From contig JAINDL010000030.1 of the NCBI GenBank assembly GCA_019931245.1, positions 47,901 through 111,900 on the forward strand: DNA of 64,000 nt, given 5' to 3'. The translations under genes were made by a program, and so were the position numbers. The notes beneath the pieces are model-generated. The model was given only the letters and a program-made list of their open reading frames with translations, did no database searches and was not told the origin of the DNA. The DNA is from Bryobacteraceae bacterium CoA2 C42. Its GTDB lineage: Bacteria; Acidobacteriota; Terriglobia; Bryobacterales; Bryobacteraceae. Positions 12,388 to 19,619 of the stretch are shown in pieces (the first letter of the stretch is position 1; every line of letters starts with the position of its first letter).

Positions 12388-13344
12388 ATGAGCAAGCGTA
12401 CCTCCATCGGCACGTGGGCCTACACCATCGGTCCCTACGGCCCCAATCCCATTGATTTTGAAACGGTCTGCACCAAGCTGAAGGCGCTCGGCTTCGACGG
12501 CGTCGAACTCGGTTCCTTCCCGCCCCATCCCAATCCCGGCAACCCCAACGGCTCCAACGAAGGCTGGGCCGGCGCCATGCCCGAAAAGGCCCAGCGCGAA
12601 GAACTCGTCGCCCAAATGAAGGAGCGCGGCCTCGCCTTCAGCGGCATCGCCGCCAACCTCTGGGGCGAAAAGCTCATCAACACCGACGACACCACCAAGT
12701 ACGTCGCCGAGTTCCGCAAAAACTCCGACTTCGCCCGCGACCTCGGCATCGGCGGCGTCCGCGTCGACTGCGTCCAGCCCCCCACCATCCACCGCGAAGT
12801 CGACTACGCCACCGCTCTCGCCCGCGTCGCCGGCGCCTGGAAGGAGTGCTGCGACATCGCCGCCGCCAACGGCCAGTACGTCACCTGGGAGTTCGAACCC
12901 GGCTTCGCCTTCAACAAACCCAGCGACATCGTCCGCGTCCACGATGCCGTTGGCAAGGATAACTTCGGCCTCATGTACGACACCTGCCACGGCCAGATGG
13001 TCGGCGTCGTCGGCGCCCGCCAGGAAGGTACAAAAGAGGTTTTCGCTTCCCAACTCGAACTCATCGCCCTCCTCGACGGCCGCATCAATCACATCCATCT
13101 CATCGACTCCGACAACCAGTGCCACAAGGACGCCAACGGCGAGGACGAAACCTCCAGCCATCCGCCCTTCGGCCTCGGTGTCCTCGACTTCGACTCCATC
13201 GTCCCGGCGCTCGTCAAAGCCGCCGCCCCCCGCATCCGCCACGACTGGTGGACCATCGACCTCTGCTTCTGGCCCGATGCCTGGGCCGCTACCGAAACCT
13301 GCAAAAAAGCCCTCGACGGCCTCGTCGCCCGCTACGGAGCATAA
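12388..13344 (+). CDS. Sugar phosphate isomerase/epimerase family TIM barrel
   Basis: 318 residues, second TIM-barrel member in a row but without an export leader, so probably cytoplasmic. An AGGAG Shine-Dalgarno overlaps the stop codon of the preceding gene and fixes the start. Probable metal ligands lie in [21 protein letters not shown] and HIHLIDSD. It is similar in size to hydroxypyruvate isomerase-like and inosose-dehydratase-like proteins. Its pairing with a Gfo/Idh/MocA oxidoreductase points to a sugar or cyclitol oxidation/isomerisation route. Confidence 0.88.
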   Translation: MSKRTSIGTWAYTIGPYGPNPIDFETVCTKLKALGFDGVELGSFPPHPNPGNPNGSNEGWAGAMPEKAQREELVAQMKERGLAFSGIAANLWGEKLINTDDTTKYVAEFRKNSDFARDLGIGGVRVDCVQPPTIHREVDYATALARVAGAWKECCDIAAANGQYVTWEFEPGFAFNKPSDIVRVHDAVGKDNFGLMYDTCHGQMVGVVGARQEGTKEVFASQLELIALLDGRINHIHLIDSDNQCHKDANGEDETSSHPPFGLGVLDFDSIVPALVKAAAPRIRHDWWTIDLCFWPDAWAATETCKKALDGLVARYGA

Positions 13345-13348
13345 CCCC

Positions 13349-14515
13349 ATGAAAGAACTTCGCGTTGGCATGATCGGCTATGGGTTCATGGGCCGAACCC
13401 ACTCAAACGCCTATAAACGCCTCACTGACTTCTTCCCCGTTCACCACAAGCCCGTCCTCAAGGCCGTCTGCGCCCGCAACGCCGAAAAGGCCCGCGCCTT
13501 TGCCAATAACTGGGGCTACGAACGCATCGAAACCGACTGGCGCGCCCTGGTCGAAGCCCCCGATATCGACCTGATCGACATCGGCTCCCCCAACAACACC
13601 CACATGGAAATCGCCCTCGCCGCCGCCGCTAACGGCAAAATGGTGGTCTGCGAAAAACCCCTCGCCATGACCGTCGCCGAGGCCGAACAGATGGTCGCCG
13701 CCGTCGAAAAAGCCGGCGTCCCCAACATGGTCTGGTTCAACTACCGCCGCGTGCCCTCCATCGCCCTCGCCAAGCAGATCGTCGACGAAGGCCGTATCGG
13801 CCGCGCCTTCCACTACCGCGCCACCTACCTCCAGGATTGGACCATCGCTGAAGACGTCCCCCAGGGCGGCCCCGGCCTCTGGCGCCTCGACGCCGACGTC
13901 GCCGGCAGCGGCGTCACCGGCGACCTCCTCGCCCACTCCATCGACACCGCCATGTGGCTCAACGGCGCCATCACCCGCGTCGTCGCCAAAACCGAAACCT
14001 TCGTCAAGGAACGCACCCACGTCGAAACCGGCAAAGTCCAACCCGTCACCATCGACGACGCCTGCATGTTCCTCGCCGAATTCTCAAACGGCTCCATGGG
14101 TACGTTTGAATCCACCCGCTACGCCCGCGGCCGCAAAAACTTCAACACCTTCGAACTCAACGGCGCCGAAGGCAGCCTCTACTTCGACCTCGAAGAACCC
14201 GAATACCTCCAGTTCTTCGAATACCGCCAGCAGCAGAGCGGGAAGAAAACCGAAAGCCATCTCACCGGCTGGCGCAAAATCCACACCACCAACGGCGAGC
14301 ACCCCTACATGAAGCACTACTGGGTGCCCGGCACCTGCATCGGCTACGAACACACCTTCCTCAACGCCATCGCCGATTTCGTCCTCGGCATCGAGTCCGG
14401 CCAACCCACCCAGCCCGACTTCCGCAACGCGCTCCAAACCCAGCGCGTCTGCGACGCCGTCCTCGAAAGCGCCCGCACCGGCCAGTGGAAGGCGACCGGA
14501 GTCGAACTGCCCTAA
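13349..14515 (+). CDS. Gfo/Idh/MocA family oxidoreductase
   Basis: 388 residues. The Rossmann motif [12 protein letters not shown] is at the N-terminus, and the family EKP motif is present (VCEKPLAMT). The C-terminal alpha/beta domain follows. The ATG at 13349 is 4 nt after the preceding stop; the open frame extends further upstream only as a shadow of that gene. It likely oxidises or reduces a sugar hydroxyl with NAD(P). The second catalytic segment is seen at [14 protein letters not shown], with the usual D-x3-H-type arrangement. Substrate unknown. Confidence 0.93.
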   Translation: MKELRVGMIGYGFMGRTHSNAYKRLTDFFPVHHKPVLKAVCARNAEKARAFANNWGYERIETDWRALVEAPDIDLIDIGSPNNTHMEIALAAAANGKMVVCEKPLAMTVAEAEQMVAAVEKAGVPNMVWFNYRRVPSIALAKQIVDEGRIGRAFHYRATYLQDWTIAEDVPQGGPGLWRLDADVAGSGVTGDLLAHSIDTAMWLNGAITRVVAKTETFVKERTHVETGKVQPVTIDDACMFLAEFSNGSMGTFESTRYARGRKNFNTFELNGAEGSLYFDLEEPEYLQFFEYRQQQSGKKTESHLTGWRKIHTTNGEHPYMKHYWVPGTCIGYEHTFLNAIADFVLGIESGQPTQPDFRNALQTQRVCDAVLESARTGQWKATGVELP

Positions 14516-14523
14516 CCCTGCGC

Positions 14524-14529
14524 TATCCT
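14524..14529 (+). promoter_or_regulatory. Candidate -10 box (TATCCT) for the CYTH gene
   Basis: TATCCT ends 7 nt before the GTG at 14536, so the predicted transcription start coincides with the start codon. No Shine-Dalgarno sequence is visible. The same hexamer at the same spacing occurs at 46951-46956 on the other strand. Confidence 0.5.
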
Positions 14530-14535
14530 AAACGC

Positions 14536-15114
14536 GTGACCGCTTCATCCTACCAGGAGATTGAAGTCAAACTCGCCGTTGCCAACGTGCCGGCCATGCG
14601 CGCCACCCTCGCCGTGGCCGGCTTCGTCGAATCTGTTCCCCGCAGCCTCGAACAAAACCGCATCTACGACTGGCCCGACGGCTCCCTCCGCCAGCGCGGC
14701 GAACTCATCCGCCTCCGCGAGTATGCCGGCCACCGCATCCTCACCTACAAAGGCCCCGCCACCGTCGACCGCCACAAGCAGCGCGAAGAGATCGAAGTCG
14801 ACATCGCCGACACCGCCATCCTCGCCATCATCCTCGGCAAACTCGGTCTCGAACCCCGCTTTCGCTACGAAAAGTTCCGCAGCGAATGGAAACACCACGC
14901 CGAACCCGGCACCGCCATGCTCGATGAAACCCCCATCGGCGCTTTCCTCGAACTCGAAGGCCCCGGCGAATGGATCGACCGCACCGCTCTCGCCCTCGGC
15001 TTCACCGAAGCCGACTACCTCAATCTCAGCTACGCCCGCCTCTACACCAACCACTGCGCCAGCCTCGGCCAAACCGCCGGTGATATGGTCTTCCCCCCGT
15101 CCGCCGGCTCCTGA
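14536..15114 (+). CDS. CYTH domain protein (class IV adenylate cyclase / triphosphatase-like)
   Basis: 192 residues from a GTG. The CYTH signature ExExK is present at residues 8-12 (EIEVK), followed by conserved strands LRQRGELIRLREY, TYKGP, REEIEVDI and GAFLELEGP. CyaB/ThTPase-like enzymes act on triphosphates with Mg2+; thiamine triphosphate, inorganic triphosphate and ATP are possible substrates. The open frame also extends upstream to 14485, but that part overlaps the previous gene and lacks homology-like sequence. It is 20 bp downstream of the oxidoreductase yet appears to have its own promoter. Confidence 0.85.
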   Translation: MTASSYQEIEVKLAVANVPAMRATLAVAGFVESVPRSLEQNRIYDWPDGSLRQRGELIRLREYAGHRILTYKGPATVDRHKQREEIEVDIADTAILAIILGKLGLEPRFRYEKFRSEWKHHAEPGTAMLDETPIGAFLELEGPGEWIDRTALALGFTEADYLNLSYARLYTNHCASLGQTAGDMVFPPSAGS

Positions 15115-15265
15115 CGCCGCCGTAGGCCTTCCGCGAAATGCACCTACCACCCTGTTTTGCTCTTGCCGCCGCCCGCCCCGCTGCCTATAATTCCAATTAG
15201 GTATCAGTACCCACAGTACGCAATTCCCCGTTCGAATTTTGGCTTTTTTGGATACTTAGGTTTTT

Positions 15266-15712
15266 ATGATTACCAGCATTGTGATCATCGTCGTCTCCGT
15301 GGCACTCTTCCTCTATTGGTTTCGGTACTCGTGCCTGCTCATTCTGGAGTCCCGGTTTGAGGAGGACGAAGCCCGGCCCTTCGCCAGTCCGGAGGCGTCC
15401 GCCTTTGCGCTGCTCGAACAGCGCTTGGCCGCTGCTTCCACCCCCTCCGAACTCAAGCACGTCCGGAACACCCTCGACGATGACCTCCGCCTCATCCAAA
15501 GCCTGACCCGCGATCGGCAGGGCGACCTGTCCGGCATCGGCTCCCTCGAAAGCCGCCTGCTGCTCATCGATTACCGCCTGATGCAGTTCGCCTTCTTCTG
15601 CTTCCAGTCCTTCGGCGTGCCGAAAGCGCCGAGCGCCCTGCGCGAGATGTCCCGCATCATTGGCTATCTCGCCACCGAATCCGGCGTGAACCTCGCCGCC
15701 GCCCGCGGCTAA
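15266..15712 (+). CDS. Small single-pass membrane protein of unknown function
   Basis: 148 residues. An N-terminal transmembrane helix (MITSIVIIVVSVALFLYWF) is followed by a soluble, mostly helical domain rich in E, L and R (LEQRLAAASTPSELKH, LLLIDYRLMQFAFF). I do not recognise the family. The 151-bp gap before it (15115-15265) is unusually AT-rich for this region and carries TATAAT at 15186-15191 and GATACT at 15251-15256; the latter is 10 nt before the ATG. It may be associated with the MoxR operon that starts 117 bp later. Confidence 0.65.
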   Translation: MITSIVIIVVSVALFLYWFRYSCLLILESRFEEDEARPFASPEASAFALLEQRLAAASTPSELKHVRNTLDDDLRLIQSLTRDRQGDLSGIGSLESRLLLIDYRLMQFAFFCFQSFGVPKAPSALREMSRIIGYLATESGVNLAAARG

Positions 15713-15771
15713 TCCGCTCCCCCTACCCTGCGGCCCCAACTTCTGCCTGCCAGGTCACGCTCCTGTGATCG

Positions 15772-15820
15772 TGTTGCCATAGCCTCACTCTGTTGCCATA
15801 GCCTCACTCTGTTGCCATAG
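15772..15820 (+). repeat. 19-bp tandem direct repeat upstream of the MoxR gene
   Basis: Unit TGTTGCCATAGCCTCACTC is present twice (15772-15790, 15791-15809), followed by a third partial copy TGTTGCCATAG (15810-15820). The copies are identical. The last copy runs into the candidate -10 box of the MoxR gene. Each unit contains TTGCCA, usable as a -35-like element, so the repeat could duplicate a promoter element or a regulator-binding site. Confidence 0.8.
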
Positions 15821-15823
15821 AAT
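15818..15823 (+). promoter_or_regulatory. Candidate -10 box (TAGAAT) of the MoxR-VWA operon
   Basis: TAGAAT ends 7 nt before the GTG at 15830. A GAGGAG purine run lies between them but is directly adjacent to the GTG, too close for a normal Shine-Dalgarno. TTGCCA in the second repeat unit (15793-15798) is a possible -35, with 17 nt to an alternative CATAGA hexamer at 15816. Confidence 0.45.
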
Positions 15824-15829
15824 GAGGAG

Positions 15830-16819
15830 GTGTCTACAGATAGCGCCCTCCGTCAAGCGGTCCAACACCTCGACAAGATCCGGCAGGAAATCGGCAAAAT
15901 CATCGTCGGTCAACCCGAGGTCGTCGACGGCGTTCTCATATGCATGATCGCCGGCGGCCACGTGCTGCTCGAAGGCGTCCCGGGCCTCGGCAAAACCACC
16001 CTCCTCCGGACCCTCTCCCGCGTCCTCCATCTGAAATACTCCCGCATCCAGTTCACCCCCGACCTCATGCCCGCCGACATCGTCGGCAGCATGATCATGG
16101 AGTCCGACAGCGCAGGCCACCGCGCCTTCCGCTTCCAGGCCGGCCCCATCTTCGCCAACCTCGTCCTCGCCGACGAAATCAATCGCGCCACCCCCAAAAC
16201 GCAGTCCGCCCTCCTCGAAGCCATGCAGGAGCGCACCGTCACCAGCGGCACCACCACCCACGTCCTCGACGATCCCTTCCTCGTCATGGCCACCCAGAAT
16301 CCCATCGAAATGGAAGGCACCTACCCCCTGCCGGAAGCCCAGCTCGACCGCTTCCTCATGAAGATCCTCGTCCCCTACCCCTCCAAGTCCGAACTCTCCC
16401 GCATCGTCGACCTCACCATGCACCGTGAAGAGATCCACCTCGATCAGGTCGTCGACCGCGCCGCCATCCTCGAACTCAAAGCCGTCGCCCGCCAGGTCCT
16501 CGCCGCACCCCACGTCCAGGAGTACGCCGTCGATCTCGTCATGGCCACCCAACCCGCCTCCGCCAGCGCCGCCGAACGTACCAAGAAATACATCCGCTAC
16601 GGCAGCTCCCCCCGCGGCGCCCAGGCCCTCGTCGAGTGCGGCCGCGTCCTCGCCCTCATGCGCGGCCGCACCCACTTGAGCATCGAAGACATTCAGTCCA
16701 TCGCCCCGTCCGTCCTCCGCCATCGCATCATCCTCAACTTCGACGCCCACGCCGACGGCGAGACCCCCGATACCGTCCTCAAGCACATCGTACGCTCCGT
16801 CGTCCCGGCCCAGGTCTAA
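15830..16819 (+). CDS. MoxR family AAA+ ATPase
   Basis: 329 residues. Walker A is at residues 49-57 (GVPGLGKTT), Walker B at 112-117 (VLADEI), and the sensor region ATQNPIEMEGTYPLPEAQ is typical of MoxR proteins. MoxR ATPases act as chaperone-like factors together with VWA-domain partners, and the partners follow directly: DUF58, BatA-type and VWA genes with 10-, 0- and -4-nt junctions. The GTG start is chosen because it follows the promoter-like element; no other start fits. Cytoplasmic. Confidence 0.93.
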   Translation: MSTDSALRQAVQHLDKIRQEIGKIIVGQPEVVDGVLICMIAGGHVLLEGVPGLGKTTLLRTLSRVLHLKYSRIQFTPDLMPADIVGSMIMESDSAGHRAFRFQAGPIFANLVLADEINRATPKTQSALLEAMQERTVTSGTTTHVLDDPFLVMATQNPIEMEGTYPLPEAQLDRFLMKILVPYPSKSELSRIVDLTMHREEIHLDQVVDRAAILELKAVARQVLAAPHVQEYAVDLVMATQPASASAAERTKKYIRYGSSPRGAQALVECGRVLALMRGRTHLSIEDIQSIAPSVLRHRIILNFDAHADGETPDTVLKHIVRSVVPAQV

Positions 16820-16829
16820 GCTGGCCCCC

Positions 16830-17705
16830 ATGGCGGAGTTCTCCATCGATCAGGCTTTTCTCGAACGGCTCGAACGGCTCACCCTGCACTGGCAGAAGTC
16901 GTTTCCCGGACTCGTCGGCGGCCACAACGCCTCCCGCTACCCCGGCGCCGGCCAGGAGTTCCTCGACCACCGTCAGTTCCACCAGGGCGATGACCTCCGC
17001 GCCGTCAACTGGCGCGTCTACATGCGCCTCGAACGCCTCATCCTGAAACTCTTCCAGGTCGAGCCCCGCGTCCCCGTTCGCATCCTGCTCGACACGAGCG
17101 ATTCCATGGCCACGGGTGAGCCGAACAAGTTCGACTACGCCCGCCGCCTCGCCGGCGCCCTCACCTACGTCGGCCTCGTGCGCCTGGAAAGCGTCCTCCT
17201 CCAACCCTTCGCGAACCAACTCCTCGACCCCCTCCCCTGCGGCGGCGGCCGCCATCGCTTCCGCCCCACCGTCACCTTCCTCGAAGGCCTGAAACCATCC
17301 GGCAAATCCGACTTCCTCGCCGTCGTCAAACGCTTCATCGCCGAATACCCCCAGCGCGGACTCGTCATCGTCATCTCGGACTTCCTCGACGATCAGGGCT
17401 GCGAAAAGCCCCTCCAATATCTCGCCGACTTCGGCCACGAGGTCTTCCTCATCCACGTGTGGAGCGAACAGGACCGCGTCCCCCCCTTTCTCGGCGAAAT
17501 CGAAATCGAAGACGCCGAAACCGGCGAAGTCCAAAAGCTTAACTTCGACCAGGAAGCGCAAGCCGAATACACCGCCAACTTCGACGCCTACGCCCGCGGC
17601 ATCCGCGAAGTCGCCCAACGCAAAGGCGGCAAATACGCCGGCGTGGTCACCTCCACCCCCGTCGAACAGGCCATCTTCGGACCATTACTAGGGGGCGGCC
17701 GCTAG
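16830..17705 (+). CDS. DUF58 domain protein (VWA-like, MoxR partner)
   Basis: 291 residues. The DUF58 core is seen in FLDHRQFHQGDDLRAVNWRV and the VWA-like MIDAS region RILLDTSDSMA. It is a typical member of MoxR operons, likely soluble and bound by the ATPase. The ATG at 16830 is 10 nt after the MoxR stop; the TAG stop at 17703-17705 abuts the next ATG with no gap, so translation is probably coupled. Its exact task is unknown in any organism of this type. Confidence 0.92.
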   Translation: MAEFSIDQAFLERLERLTLHWQKSFPGLVGGHNASRYPGAGQEFLDHRQFHQGDDLRAVNWRVYMRLERLILKLFQVEPRVPVRILLDTSDSMATGEPNKFDYARRLAGALTYVGLVRLESVLLQPFANQLLDPLPCGGGRHRFRPTVTFLEGLKPSGKSDFLAVVKRFIAEYPQRGLVIVISDFLDDQGCEKPLQYLADFGHEVFLIHVWSEQDRVPPFLGEIEIEDAETGEVQKLNFDQEAQAEYTANFDAYARGIREVAQRKGGKYAGVVTSTPVEQAIFGPLLGGGR

Positions 17706-19619
17706 ATGTTCTTTCTCAATTTGAGCCTCGGCGAGTTCCTCGCCGTCTGGGGGTTGGTCAGCGGCGGCGTCCTCGCCCTCTACCTCCTCGACCGCTCGCG
17801 CCGCAAAATCCGCGTCGCCACCCTCCGCTTCTGGACCCCCTCCGAACGACCGCCCGAAGCCAAGCATCGCAAACGCATCCAGCAACCCTGGTCGATGCTC
17901 CTCCAACTCCTCGCCATCGGCCTCCTCCTCGCCGCCCTCGCCCAACTCCGCCTCGGCTCGCCAGACCGCATGAGCCGCGACCACGTCCTCGTCCTCGATA
18001 GCTCCGCCTGGATGGCCGGCCGCTCCGGCCCCCGCTCCCTCCTCGACCAGGCCAAACGCGACGCCATCCTCTGGCTCCGCAGCCTCCCCGCCGCCGACCG
18101 CGTCATGCTCGTCCGCGCCGACGCCCTCCCCACCCCCGCCACCGTCTTCGCCACCAACCGCCCCGCCACCGAACAGGCGATCCTTGAAACCCGCCCCGGC
18201 GCCTCGGCCCTCAACCTCCGCGCCACGCTCGACTTCGCCCGCCAAATGCAGCGCCAGCACGGCAGCGGCCTCGGCGACATCGTCCTCGCCGGCGCCCTCC
18301 GCTCCTACTCGAACGACCTCCCCGCCGAAGCCGAACTCCCCGCCAACCTCCGCCTCCTGCCCGTGAAAAGCGATCTCCGCAACGTCGGCATCCGCAAGGT
18401 CACCCTCCGCCGCTCCCCGGCCGACCCCCAACTCTGGGAGGTCTTCGTCGCCGTCAAAAACTACTCCCGCCAGGTCGAAAACGCCCCCCTCGCCGTCACC
18501 TTCGGCAGCGCGCCGGTCGGCTCGGCCCGCCTCACCCTCCCGCCCGGCGCCGAAGAGACCGCCCGCATCGAGTTCCGCACCAAGGCCGCCGGCTACCTCG
18601 AAGCCCGCCTCGTCCTCCGCGACGCCATCGCCGAAGATAACGGCGCCACCCTCGAACTGCCCGAACAAAAGCTGGTCCGCGTCATGGTCTACACCCGCGA
18701 ACCCGCCCTCCTCCGCCCGCTCCTCAACGCCAACCGCTGGCTCACCGCCACCTACGCGCCCCCCGAAGAGTACAAAGCCGACGCCGACGCCGAAATCCTC
18801 ATCCTCGACCGCTTCGCCCCCACCGCCAAGCCCCTCCGCAAAGCCCTGTGGATCGAACCCCCGGTCCAGGGCGCGCCCCTCGCCATGCTCACCCCCGCCC
18901 GCGGCGTAAAACTCACCGGCTGGCGCAATGAACACCCCATGGCCGCCGGCCTCCGCAGCCTCGATCTCCGCCTGGCCGAAACCAGCGTCTTCGCCCCCTC
19001 GGCCAACGTCACCGTCGTCGCCGAAAGCGAAGCCGGCGCCGTCGCCGTCGCCAGCCCGGACGCCGCCTACCTCGGCTTCCATCCCGGCCGCGGCGCCCTC
19101 CGCTTCGAACTCACCGCCCCCCTCCTCATGGCCAATACCCTCGCCTGGCTCGCCCCCGAAGTCCTCCGCCGCCGCGAGGTCACCGGCGAAAGCGTCGGCA
19201 ACGTCCGCATCCCCGTCGACGGCGGCCGCGCCCCCAGCGACTTCCGCGTCCTCGGCGAAGGCGACCTCGCCATCCCCTTCTCTCTCGTCGACGGCAATCT
19301 GCAGTTCTACTCCGCCCAGCGCGGCCTCGTCCGCGTCCGCACCGGCGCGCAGGAGCAGGTCTACTCCCTCTCCCTGCCCGACATCGCCGACACCACCTGG
19401 GACGCCCCCGCCAAAATCCGCCGCGGCATCCCCCGCGGCATCGCCGACTCCATCGCCTCGCGCGACCTCTGGCAGTGGCTCGCCATGGCGGGCGGACTCC
19501 TGCTTCTCCTCGAATGGCTCTGGTTCGGCCGTAGCCGCCTGCCCGCTGTCCAGCAGCAGGCCCTGCCCGGCCTCGACATCTTGCGGCGCTTCACCGCGCC
19601 GTTTCGGAAGGCATCATGA
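17706..19619 (+). CDS. BatA-type membrane protein with VWA domain
   Basis: 637 residues. The N-terminal BatA region (LNLSLGEFLAVWGLVSGGVLALYLLD) holds a transmembrane helix, and a second helix follows at about residues 60-78 (MLLQLLAIGLLLAALAQL). A VWA-like domain starts at HVLVLDSSAWMAG; the MIDAS is slightly degenerate (D-S-S-A-W rather than D-x-S-x-S). A C-terminal membrane helix (WLAMAGGLLLLLEWLWFG) closes the protein. It fits the membrane-anchored partner of the MoxR/DUF58 pair. The stop overlaps the next start by 4 bp (ATGA). Confidence 0.88.
   Translation: MFFLNLSLGEFLAVWGLVSGGVLALYLLDRSRRKIRVATLRFWTPSERPPEAKHRKRIQQPWSMLLQLLAIGLLLAALAQLRLGSPDRMSRDHVLVLDSSAWMAGRSGPRSLLDQAKRDAILWLRSLPAADRVMLVRADALPTPATVFATNRPATEQAILETRPGASALNLRATLDFARQMQRQHGSGLGDIVLAGALRSYSNDLPAEAELPANLRLLPVKSDLRNVGIRKVTLRRSPADPQLWEVFVAVKNYSRQVENAPLAVTFGSAPVGSARLTLPPGAEETARIEFRTKAAGYLEARLVLRDAIAEDNGATLELPEQKLVRVMVYTREPALLRPLLNANRWLTATYAPPEEYKADADAEILILDRFAPTAKPLRKALWIEPPVQGAPLAMLTPARGVKLTGWRNEHPMAAGLRSLDLRLAETSVFAPSANVTVVAESEAGAVAVASPDAAYLGFHPGRGALRFELTAPLLMANTLAWLAPEVLRRREVTGESVGNVRIPVDGGRAPSDFRVLGEGDLAIPFSLVDGNLQFYSAQRGLVRVRTGAQEQVYSLSLPDIADTTWDAPAKIRRGIPRGIADSIASRDLWQWLAMAGGLLLLLEWLWFGRSRLPAVQQQALPGLDILRRFTAPFRKAS

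Noticed and set aside
15157..15360. 67-codon open frame before the small membrane protein
   Set aside because: No start signal, no recognisable pattern, and it runs into the better-supported gene at 15266 in another frame.
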